From NCBI GenBank assembly GCA_049509915.1, contig JBEKZL010000377.1:1-5774 (forward strand): a stretch of 5,774 nucleotides of DNA, in the 5' to 3' direction. The notes beneath the pieces are model-generated. The model ran no database searches. It worked only from the letters and a program-made list of their open reading frames with translations, and was not told where the DNA came from. This document shows, piece by piece, positions 1-5,660 of the stretch. The stretch is from JBEKYD01 sp049509915. GTDB taxonomy: Bacteria; Acidobacteriota; Terriglobia; Bryobacterales; Bryobacteraceae. The position numbers and the translations under genes were made by a program. The number at the start of each line of letters is the position of its first letter. Within the stretch, counting starts at the first letter, position 1.

Positions 1-1632
1 GCTCAGGCCTATGGCGTTCCCAATAATCCCACGGGGGCCGGTTTCGGCCTCGCCAGCGGCGGTTTGCCTCCGGAAGGCATGCTCTACGGCGAGTCTTTCG
101 CCTATATCCTGGGCCAACTGCTCGCGCTCCAGACTTCGGGGTTCAATAACGCGACTTACTCCGGCCCGCAGATCGCCATGATCGGCGCGCCGGTTTGGGA
201 TCGCTATGTCACTGGATACTTATCGTCGCTCACGCCCGCGGCGAAGCTCTTTTCCTCGGAGGCGTATCTTGGTTCCCTGTTTCAGTTCGCCGGTTATGGC
301 GACCTGTTGCGGACCTACGTAACGCCGGACCAGATGGCCCCGTTCGCGCTGCTGGGTCTGCTCGACCAGGAAACCGGCGTCAGCACTCATGTCAACGCCG
401 GCCGCTGGTACGCATTGAATGCGATGCCCAACGGAGCCGCGGGGCTGCTGGAGCGGATGACTGACCCATGGACGTGGGGAGTGACGCAGGATTTGCTGTA
501 TTACCTCTTGCTCGATCCCACAGCGCCGGCGCCCACCGATCCTCGTCCCACATTCCCCACCGTTTTCTATGACGCTCCGGCTGGCCGCATCGTAGCTCAT
601 AGCGATTGGACTCCCACCGGAACCATGTTCGATTACCGCGCCAGTTGGATTTCCATCAACCACCAGGACGGAAACGGAGGCCAGTTCGAGCTGTTCCGCA
701 ACGGGGAGTGGCTTACCAAGGAGATGAGCAACTACGACAACGGCGGCGGCGGAAACGGCGCGACCGTGACCTACCACAATACTCTGGGGCTCGAAAACTG
801 GTGCCCGGCCTGCGCGACCATTGCCTGGCAGGGAACCGACGCCCCCGCCTGGACCAACGGCAGCCAATGGATGGAAGGCGAGAACGCCGGCGACCCCACC
901 ACCACAATGAGCACGGGCGCGGGTTACGTCTATGCCGCCAGCAATCTGACCAACCTTTACAACAGACCCGATTTCTGGACGCCCGCCGATGCCGTTGCCG
1001 ACATCACCCAGGCGACCCGCTCCATCGTCTGGCTGAACAACGATTTCATCGTGGTCTACGACCGCGCCACGTCCGGGCACAATGGATTCAAGCGCTTCAA
1101 CCTGAGCCTGGTGTCGAACCCGGTCGTCTCGGCCAACACCGCAACCGAGACGCTTCCGAGCGGCCAACAGCTCTTCATCCAGACCCTGCTGCCACTGAAT
1201 CCGTCGCTCTCCAGCTTTAACGGAGCGGCGAACCTGAACCCTATAGCGGACTTGGAACCGAGCCAGTACATCTATCAGGTTCAGGATCCGGCCTTGCCTC
1301 TCGACACTCGCTTCCTGCACGTATTGCAGGGCGCCGACCCGGGCGCGCTCATGGCTACTGCGACTTACCTGCAGAGCGGGGGCGCAACCGCGTTCGATGG
1401 CGCCCGCTTCGGTGCCAGCGAAGTCTGGTTCCCCGTGGCCGCCGGCGCGATCTTCGCCGGTACCACCCTCCCCGCGCCGTCGGGTGTTCAAAGTGTACTG
1501 ATCACAGGCCTCGCGCCGAATACCGGATACAGCGTGAGCATTCAGGCCGTCGCCACCGGCAACACAATTGGCGTTTCTCCCGGCGGATCGAACATCACCG
1601 ATGCCGGAGGAGTGCTGCAACTCGCGTTCTGA
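1..1632 (+). CDS. Heparinase II/III-like protein, 3' part (5' end outside window)
   Basis: The reading frame is open from base 1 to the TGA at 1630-1632, giving 543 visible residues; no start or signal peptide is in view, so the TTG at 64 is not taken as the start. The first ~190 residues are helical, with motifs such as PPEGMLYGESFAYILGQ, as in the alpha/alpha toroid of heparinase II/III-type lyases. From residue ~190 a beta-sandwich begins: GRIVAHSDW (195-203), NHQDGNGGQF (220-229), FRNGEWLTKEMSNY (232-245) and TYHNTL (257-262), matching the Hepar_II_III C-terminal pattern (PF07940). H221, E241 and H259 may be the metal site, by analogy with His408/Asp425/His464 of Pedobacter heparinase II; this is my mapping, not an alignment. 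The last ~70 residues look like a small extra beta domain. Lyases of this fold cleave uronic-acid polysaccharides by beta-elimination, usually in the periplasm or outside the cell. The substrate is unknown, and the protein could be non-catalytic. Confidence 0.72.
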   Translation, partial: AQAYGVPNNPTGAGFGLASGGLPPEGMLYGESFAYILGQLLALQTSGFNNATYSGPQIAMIGAPVWDRYVTGYLSSLTPAAKLFSSEAYLGSLFQFAGYGDLLRTYVTPDQMAPFALLGLLDQETGVSTHVNAGRWYALNAMPNGAAGLLERMTDPWTWGVTQDLLYYLLLDPTAPAPTDPRPTFPTVFYDAPAGRIVAHSDWTPTGTMFDYRASWISINHQDGNGGQFELFRNGEWLTKEMSNYDNGGGGNGATVTYHNTLGLENWCPACATIAWQGTDAPAWTNGSQWMEGENAGDPTTTMSTGAGYVYAASNLTNLYNRPDFWTPADAVADITQATRSIVWLNNDFIVVYDRATSGHNGFKRFNLSLVSNPVVSANTATETLPSGQQLFIQTLLPLNPSLSSFNGAANLNPIADLEPSQYIYQVQDPALPLDTRFLHVLQGADPGALMATATYLQSGGATAFDGARFGASEVWFPVAAGAIFAGTTLPAPSGVQSVLITGLAPNTGYSVSIQAVATGNTIGVSPGGSNITDAGGVLQLAF

Positions 1633-1663
1633 AGTCCCGGCACATCTCTGTCAGGATTGCCCT

Positions 1664-1679
1664 GGCGGCGTTGGCCGCC
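1664..1679. repeat. Perfect 6-bp inverted repeat after the heparinase-like gene
   Basis: GGCGGC, loop GTTG, GCCGCC lies 31 bases after the stop codon at 1632. It can form a GC-only hairpin in either strand's RNA. No T-run follows, so it is not a classical intrinsic terminator, but it could slow polymerase or protect the mRNA 3' end. Confidence 0.6.
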
Positions 1680-1702
1680 CGGAAAGGCCTCGAGTTGGTG
1701 AG

Positions 1703-1740
1703 GCAGGCGGTTCCGCCTGCGAGCCGACCGTCAGGTCGGC
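1703..1740. repeat. Two adjacent perfect hairpins, REP-like palindromic element
   Basis: The first arm pair is GCAGGCGG / CCGCCTGC (1703-1710 and 1713-1720) with a 2-base TT centre. Two bases later comes GCCGACC / GGTCGGC (1723-1729 and 1734-1740) with loop GTCA. A short CTGC-G-GCAG follows at 1741-1749. All sit between the converging stop codons of the heparinase-like gene and the thioesterase gene. Two neighbouring perfect palindromes in a convergent gap resemble dispersed intergenic palindromic (REP/BIME-like) sequences, and they may also act as a two-way transcript end. One copy alone cannot show that the unit is repeated in the genome. Confidence 0.6.
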
Positions 1741-1795
1741 CTGCGGCAGTTTGGCTCCGGCTCTGCTGCCCGCGGGTGCCGTGGCGCGCCGGTGT

Positions 1796-2209
1796 TCAGA
1801 CGCGAACCCGCTGCGCGAACCACTCGAAGGAGGCTTCGAGGGTCACGCTCCCTTCGGCGTCGAGCAAGCGAACGCCCACTTCGATGGTGGCGCGGCCCCG
1901 CCGGGAGAGCGTATCCAGGAAACGCTCCGTCTCATCGGGGGCGGCATCCGCCTGGGCCGTCAATCGCCCAACCGCCGGTCTCCGGAATTTGACCTCGGCG
2001 TGGCGAACCACGGCGGGATTACCGGCCGCCTCGGCGCCGAAGCGGCTGAGCAGCCACTGTCCGCTGGCCGCCTCGGCAAGCGCGAACTGAGCGCCGGCAT
2101 GGACCGTCCCAAGATGATTTTCGTAATTGGGGCCCGCCGGGAGGGTGAGAATTGCTCCATCGGCTCGCAGGCCAAGGAACCGATTGAAGGGAATCGCGCT
2201 GACATCCAC
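1796..2209 (-). CDS. Hotdog-fold thioesterase, DUF4442/PaaI-like
   Basis: This 137-residue protein has the length and layout of a single hotdog domain. The central helix carries NHLGTVHAGAQFALAEAASG (31-50), the hallmark of DUF4442 (PF14539) and related PaaI-type acyl-CoA thioesterases. H37-A38-G39 takes the place of the usual H-G-G, and E46 lies on the helix where these enzymes carry their acidic catalytic residue. A strand motif VKFRRPAVGRLTAQA follows. Such proteins hydrolyse acyl-CoA or similar thioesters as dimers or tetramers in the cytoplasm; the substrate cannot be read from sequence, and some members have no proven activity. There is no signal peptide. The start is GTG at 2209: an in-frame TAA lies at 2227-2225 with no other start codon between, and a GGAG site is well placed. 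The gene is alone on its strand, converging with the heparinase-like gene and diverging from the lipoprotein gene. Confidence 0.85.
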   Translation of the reverse strand: MDVSAIPFNRFLGLRADGAILTLPAGPNYENHLGTVHAGAQFALAEAASGQWLLSRFGAEAAGNPAVVRHAEVKFRRPAVGRLTAQADAAPDETERFLDTLSRRGRATIEVGVRLLDAEGSVTLEASFEWFAQRVRV

Positions 2210-2215
2210 GTTGGT

Positions 2216-2219
2216 CTCC
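2216..2219 (-). promoter_or_regulatory. Shine-Dalgarno site of the thioesterase gene
   Basis: On the minus strand GGAG lies six bases before the GTG at 2209-2207. With the in-frame TAA just upstream it fixes the non-ATG start; the ATG one codon further in (2205-2203, preceded by GTGG) is less well placed. Confidence 0.65.
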
Positions 2220-2426
2220 GTTACTTACGTGCATTCGAATCCCGCGTTCGGTGGCGCGCGACCGCGCACCGCGCGGAACAGCCCTCGCGGCACAAATCTG
2301 TTGCAGTCCTGCCGGCAAAGGCCACGGGCTGGCTTCTCTTACCCGGCGCATTCAAAAACGCCCATTCGGCCCGCACTCGGCCCGAAGGCAATCTCCATTT
2401 TGGCATGCCGCCTCCGGCGCCACCCC

Positions 2427-2456
2427 GGGACAAGCCTCGCCGGCATATGCTAATTT
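2427..2456 (+). promoter_or_regulatory. Candidate promoter of the lipoprotein gene (leaderless type)
   Basis: TAATTT at 2451-2456 fits the TANNNT pattern of a -10 box and is preceded by TGC (2448-2450), an extended -10 element. A weak -35, GGGACA, lies at 2427-2432 with an 18-base spacer. The -10 box ends six bases before the ATG at 2463, so transcription would begin at or next to the start codon. There is no Shine-Dalgarno site between box and ATG. The box matches consensus only at its key positions, so this remains a candidate. Confidence 0.4.
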
Positions 2457-2462
2457 TCTAGC

Positions 2463-3638
2463 ATGTCGCGATTTCGACTGCGCGCAGCCCTCTTCCTCCT
2501 TCTGGTTGTCTCCTCCGGATGCGCCATAAGGCCGTCCGGCTATCGCCTGATCGAAAACCCAAAGCCAATCCTGCTCCCTCCCGGCGTGGCCAACGCCGGT
2601 CTCTCCCGCCGCACCTTCGTCGCCGCCATTCTCCCCGGTCCGGGGCCTTGCACTTTGCACGACACCGCCATTCAGCTTCAACTACGTAAGAAGACAATCC
2701 GCATGACCGTCAATCGCGATGCGCTACAGACCAAGCCGCCGGGATGGCTGGCCGACTGGAGCATCGTGGCGGAACGGCAGGGCTGCGTGGCATCCGGGTC
2801 CGGACAGGATCTGGCGAACCTCATCGCGGAATCGCTGCCTCTCGATCCCGCCGCGGTATTTCGCCTTCTGAACCCAAACCATGTGCTGCGCGGGTATGTG
2901 GATCTCGGCGCCGAAAACAGGCTCCAGGTACATAGCCCCGTCCTGCGCGAAGGCACGCCCGCGGACGCTCCCATTCTCGATACTTCCACCCCCGAGGTCT
3001 CGGGAAGCGGCTCCCACCTCCAGGTGGATTTGAAGCTGGCTCCCGGCGTAATCGGCTTCGAGACCGCCTGGTATGCCGTGCGGCGCAACATGGGGCGCCC
3101 CGGATATCATTTTGAGGCGATGGGGGCCGACCGCGATATTCAAGGCAAAGTGGAACACGCTCCCGCGCCCGCAACTGACTATTTCGAGTTCCCTCCCGAA
3201 GCGTCCTTCTTCCGTCTCTTATATAAGAGCGATTCCAGCGGCATCACCGCCATCGTCGCGTTCGGCGCCACGCCCGGCGAACTCGACGCGCGCACGACAA
3301 TCGCGTTGGCCGATCCCGACGTCTGCGAAAAGCCCGCGCCGCCCTGTCGTGCCCTTCCCCACAAAGTGGGCGTCAATCCGTACCTGGCGGCGAACGTCCA
3401 GGGCCGCGAGGTCACCGTCCCGTTGGGGGCAAACGTCGCGGCCGCTATCCAGGCCGGCGGCGTGAAGAATCCCGATTCCGTCCTGCCGCAACTCAGCATC
3501 GCCAGGCCTTTCGGCAAGCGACTCGTGCCCGTCGCGTTCGACCGCCAATCTCGCGCTATCCTCAACCTCCAGTTGACCGGAGGCGAACGGATTTCCTGGA
3601 GCGCCAAGACCTCGGCAGGGACCAAAATACATTTGTAG
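2463..3638 (+). CDS. Predicted lipoprotein with possible C-terminal SLBB/beta-grasp domain
   Basis: This 391-residue protein of unknown function begins with a lipoprotein signal: R3, R5 and R7, a hydrophobic run AALFLLLVV, then SSGC with C20 as the likely lipidated residue (S at -3 is allowed but less usual than L). It is therefore probably anchored in a membrane facing the periplasm or cell surface. Residues ~21-300 match nothing I recognise; they contain four further cysteines (C63, C108, C288, C295). Residues ~308-385 resemble an SLBB or GfcC-type beta-grasp: a strand pair around VQGREVTVPLGANV, helix AAAIQAGG (326-333), LSIARPFGKRLVPV, and a final turn LTGGERISW. That domain is typical of polysaccharide export and capsule assembly proteins and binds ligands or carbohydrate, but the match is by eye. 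ATG 2463 is the first start after an in-frame TAA at 2451-2453, and the signal peptide supports it. No capsule genes are adjacent. Confidence 0.75.
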   Translation: MSRFRLRAALFLLLVVSSGCAIRPSGYRLIENPKPILLPPGVANAGLSRRTFVAAILPGPGPCTLHDTAIQLQLRKKTIRMTVNRDALQTKPPGWLADWSIVAERQGCVASGSGQDLANLIAESLPLDPAAVFRLLNPNHVLRGYVDLGAENRLQVHSPVLREGTPADAPILDTSTPEVSGSGSHLQVDLKLAPGVIGFETAWYAVRRNMGRPGYHFEAMGADRDIQGKVEHAPAPATDYFEFPPEASFFRLLYKSDSSGITAIVAFGATPGELDARTTIALADPDVCEKPAPPCRALPHKVGVNPYLAANVQGREVTVPLGANVAAAIQAGGVKNPDSVLPQLSIARPFGKRLVPVAFDRQSRAILNLQLTGGERISWSAKTSAGTKIHL

Positions 3639-3744
3639 AACGCCGCCGGGATTTCCGCCCGCACGGTCTCCATGGTTTCAAGGTGCCTCATTAACACGCC
3701 CGCCGCAGTCCCGAGTTTCCCGGCCCCCTGCCCCCCGAACCCGC

Positions 3745-3750
3745 TATAAT
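3745..3750 (+). promoter_or_regulatory. -10 box TATAAT before the DUF1326-like gene
   Basis: A perfect TATAAT stands in a C-rich stretch 20 bases before the ATG at 3771. Transcription would begin near 3757, leaving a leader of about 14 bases with the ribosome site at its 5' end. No good -35 hexamer lies 15-19 bases upstream (the area is mostly C and G), so the promoter may depend on the strong -10 box or an activator. It probably serves both the DUF1326-like gene and the lactonase gene. Confidence 0.6.
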
Positions 3751-3758
3751 GGTATCCA

Positions 3759-3763
3759 GAGGG
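3759..3763 (+). promoter_or_regulatory. Shine-Dalgarno site of the DUF1326-like gene
   Basis: GAGGG lies seven bases before the ATG at 3771, a normal distance, and supports this start. Confidence 0.65.
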
Positions 3764-3770
3764 TAAAAAG

Positions 3771-4463
3771 ATGCGGTCTGGTTTAAGTACTGTTGCTGTG
3801 TTTATGTCTTCCGCTGTTTCCGTCTGTCTCGCCGCTGGAATTCCGTCCCATGGTATCGGCGGCAACTACATTGAAGCCCGCACGGCGGATGTTTTTACGG
3901 GTCCCTGCTTCGCCAACGGCGAGGTCGAAATGAACGGCCGTGAAGCCGTCTTCGGATGGAAGATCAACAACGGATCCTGGCATGGCGTGGACGTGCATGG
4001 CCTCGGCGTGGTCGGCGTAATTCGCACCCAGCACACTCTCGGCGACGTCTACAACCCGGTCAACCCCGCCCTGGCGGTTCTCATCGTCGATAGCCGCGCC
4101 AACGCCGAACAGGCTCTGGCCCTGCGTAGCTTCGCCCAGGCGCAGGCCGGCGGCTTGCTCGACCACATCGTCAAGGTCGATTTCGCTCCCATCGAATTCA
4201 CTATTGAGAACGGCAATATTCACGGCGGCGCCGCCAGGCTCACCGCCGGCTCCCTTGCCACCATCCAGACCCGCGCCATGAATGCCACCGACCATGTCTG
4301 CGGCAACGAGGACGTATTCTACCCGCCACTGACCAAGCTGCAGCACGCCATGCCGGCCTACGCGCTGACCGATAGCTTCACCGGCGAAGGGCTGGGCGAA
4401 ACCTGGAACAGCCCCTATCGCCGCAGCAGCTTTATCGGCATGTTTCAAGTCGACGAGGAGTAA
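3771..4463 (+). CDS. Exported DUF1326-like protein
   Basis: This 230-residue protein begins with a probable Sec signal peptide (R2, then a mildly hydrophobic run ending in CLAAG, cleavage near residue 22). The mature part opens with YIEARTADVFTGPCFANGEV, followed by EAVFGWKINNGSWHGVDVHG, then AVLIVDSRANAEQALAL and FAPIEFTIENG. I recognise this pattern from proteins annotated DUF1326 (PF07040) in Acidobacteriota and Planctomycetota; the function of the family is not established. Common DUF1326 members carry a cysteine cluster like CNCDVxCPC at the matching place; here only GPC (C46) remains. The one other mature cysteine is C177 in HVCGNE, next to H175, so a C46-C177 disulfide or a metal site is possible. 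A good GAGGG site and TATAAT box precede ATG 3771. The gene lies 45 bases before the lactonase gene on the same strand, suggesting one transcript and a shared extracytoplasmic location. Confidence 0.72.
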   Translation: MRSGLSTVAVFMSSAVSVCLAAGIPSHGIGGNYIEARTADVFTGPCFANGEVEMNGREAVFGWKINNGSWHGVDVHGLGVVGVIRTQHTLGDVYNPVNPALAVLIVDSRANAEQALALRSFAQAQAGGLLDHIVKVDFAPIEFTIENGNIHGGAARLTAGSLATIQTRAMNATDHVCGNEDVFYPPLTKLQHAMPAYALTDSFTGEGLGETWNSPYRRSSFIGMFQVDEE

Positions 4464-4508
4464 CGCCGGGTTACACTGGGTAGCGCCGGGTAATCCGGTC
4501 CGAATCCC
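4464..4508 (+). other. 45-base spacer between the DUF1326-like and lactonase genes
   Basis: The spacer holds an imperfect direct repeat 20 bases apart: AACGCCGGGT (4462-4471) and AGCGCCGGGT (4482-4491). There is no clear Shine-Dalgarno site before ATG 4509, no promoter-like sequence and no terminator. The in-frame TAA at 4491-4493 rules out a longer lactonase start. Confidence 0.45.
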
Positions 4509-5660
4509 ATGATGACGCCATCCTCGATCCACCTCGCCGGCCTGCTTCGGCCGCACTTCGCGCTCCTCGCAATGGTTCTGTTTGCGAGCCAGGCCGCTTC
4601 CGCCGCTGATTTCTGGGCCTACGTCGGTACTTACACCAATGCCGGCAGTAAGGGTATCTACCTCTATCGCTTCCAGCCCGGTTCGGGGCGCCTCGCCCCC
4701 GTCGGCCTGGCGGTCGAAACGTCGAACCCGACCTTCGTCATCGCCGACCAAAAACAGCGCCACATTTATGCCGTGAATGAAGATGCGCAAGGCGGTGTCA
4801 GCGCTTTTACCATCGACCCCGCTACCGGCAAGCTTAGCCTGCTCAACCGCGTATCTACCCGCGGCAATGGTCCCTGCCACTTGGCCCTCGACCGCACCGG
4901 CCGCTGGCTGGCCGCGGCCAACTACGGCAGCGGTAGCTTCGCCGTTTTCCCCGTCAAGGACGATGGCAGCCTCGGCGAATCCGTAGCCTTCGTGCAGCAC
5001 ACCGCCTCCGGCCCCGTCAACCGGCGCGGCCCGCACGCCCACTGCGCCCTCTTCTCTGCCGATAACCGCTTTCTGCTGGTGGCCGATTTGGGCCTCGACC
5101 ACATCATGGTCTATCGCTTCGATCCGGCCACCGGCGCCGTCACCCCCAACGACCCGCCCTTCGGCTCGGTTCCGGCCGGCGCCGGCGTGCGCCACTTCGT
5201 CTTCCATCCCAATGGCCGTTATCTCTATGCCGTCGACGAGATTCAGTCGGCCGTTACCACCTTCAGTTGGGACGCCGCCCGCGGCGCGCTCGAACCCTTG
5301 CAAACCGTGTCTAGCCTGCCGGCTGGCTTCAAGGGCAACAGCAGCGGCGCCGAAGTCGCCATCGGCTCAGGCGGTACGCGTCTCTACGCCTCGAACCGCG
5401 GCAACGACACCATCGCCCTGTTTTCCATCGACCCCCAGCACTTCACCGTCACCCCGATGGAGTACGCACCTGCCCTGGTCAAGACTCCGCGTCACTTCAT
5501 CATCGACCCCACCGGAAAATATCTTCTCGCCGAAGGCCAGGATTCCGGGGACATTGCCATCTTCAAGCTCAACGCCCGTACCGGCCAGATGACCCCCGAC
5601 CCGCGCCTCACCGTCCAACTCTCGCGGCCCGTCTGCATCGCCTTTGTCCCGCGCCACTAG
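4509..5660 (+). CDS. Exported lactonase, 6-phosphogluconolactonase family (beta-propeller)
   Basis: The 383-residue product has a Sec signal peptide (hydrophobic FALLAMVLFA, then SQAASAAD, cleavage near residue 32) and a mature domain typical of the Lactonase family (PF10282, COG2706), a seven-bladed beta-propeller. Motifs in order: YVGTYT (38-43), NPTFVIAD (73-80), GNGPCHLALD (119-128), AANYGSGS (136-143), GPHAHCALFS (174-183), GVRHFVFHPNGRYLYAVDE (226-244), YASNRGNDTIALF (293-305) and PRHFIIDPTGKYLLAEGQD (327-345). The E. coli member hydrolyses 6-phosphogluconolactone in the cytoplasm; the fungal relative is a muconate cycloisomerase. By my count H178, R228, E244 and R297 may match its active residues (His148, Arg196, Glu212, Arg274); the R228-E244 spacing of 16 agrees exactly. 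Export suggests a role on periplasmic sugar lactones, such as products of glucose dehydrogenase, instead of the pentose phosphate pathway. ATG 4509 is followed at once by ATG 4512; neither has a clear ribosome site. It probably shares a transcript with the DUF1326-like gene. Confidence 0.88.
   Translation: MMTPSSIHLAGLLRPHFALLAMVLFASQAASAADFWAYVGTYTNAGSKGIYLYRFQPGSGRLAPVGLAVETSNPTFVIADQKQRHIYAVNEDAQGGVSAFTIDPATGKLSLLNRVSTRGNGPCHLALDRTGRWLAAANYGSGSFAVFPVKDDGSLGESVAFVQHTASGPVNRRGPHAHCALFSADNRFLLVADLGLDHIMVYRFDPATGAVTPNDPPFGSVPAGAGVRHFVFHPNGRYLYAVDEIQSAVTTFSWDAARGALEPLQTVSSLPAGFKGNSSGAEVAIGSGGTRLYASNRGNDTIALFSIDPQHFTVTPMEYAPALVKTPRHFIIDPTGKYLLAEGQDSGDIAIFKLNARTGQMTPDPRLTVQLSRPVCIAFVPRH

Larger units (their letters stand above)
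2210..2462. other. Divergent intergenic region (253 bases)
   Basis: The region separates the start codons of the leftward thioesterase gene and the rightward lipoprotein gene, so it should hold both promoters. The only sites I can support are the thioesterase GGAG and the candidate promoter next to 2463. There is a small palindrome ATTCGAAT at 2233-2240. Open frames crossing the region have no ribosome site or recognisable protein, and I see no RNA gene. Confidence 0.5.
3639..3770 (+). other. Intergenic region before the DUF1326-like gene (132 bases)
   Basis: The left part is GC-rich with a C-rich tract at 3720-3742; I see no convincing terminator for the lipoprotein gene. The right end holds the promoter and ribosome site of the next gene. 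A 25-codon frame from ATG 3672 ends inside the TATAAT box and has no ribosome site, so I do not call it. Confidence 0.5.

Noticed and set aside
220..1620. 466-codon open frame on the minus strand opposite the heparinase-like gene
   Set aside because: Composition is typical of an antisense shadow (many R and G, no domain); the plus strand has a continuous recognisable lyase-like fold.
2351..2396. Repeated TCGGCCCG in the divergent gap, considered as an operator
   Set aside because: The 8-base repeat is easily met by chance at this GC content and is not placed over a supported promoter element.
1568..2461. 297-codon plus-strand frame crossing the thioesterase gene
   Set aside because: It runs through the end of one gene, the hairpin region and the antisense of a convincing thioesterase, and matches no known family.
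3672..3749. Short frame (25 codons) between the lipoprotein and DUF1326-like genes
   Set aside because: No ribosome site, proline-rich from a C-rich tract, and its stop codon overlaps the -10 box.
3179..3865. 228-codon minus-strand frame over the 3' end of the lipoprotein gene and the next promoter
   Set aside because: No domain or ribosome site; it covers a perfect plus-strand TATAAT box and the ends of two supported genes.
4483..4498. Possible hairpin CCGG-GTAAT-CCGG before the lactonase gene
   Set aside because: Only four base pairs of a self-complementary tetramer and no T-run; too weak for a terminator or attenuator.
3783..5303. 506-codon open frame on the minus strand, opposite both the DUF1326-like and lactonase genes
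   Set aside because: Its product has no recognisable motif and is full of G, A, V, E and D as expected from antisense of GC-rich codons, while both plus-strand genes have signal peptides and clear family motifs.
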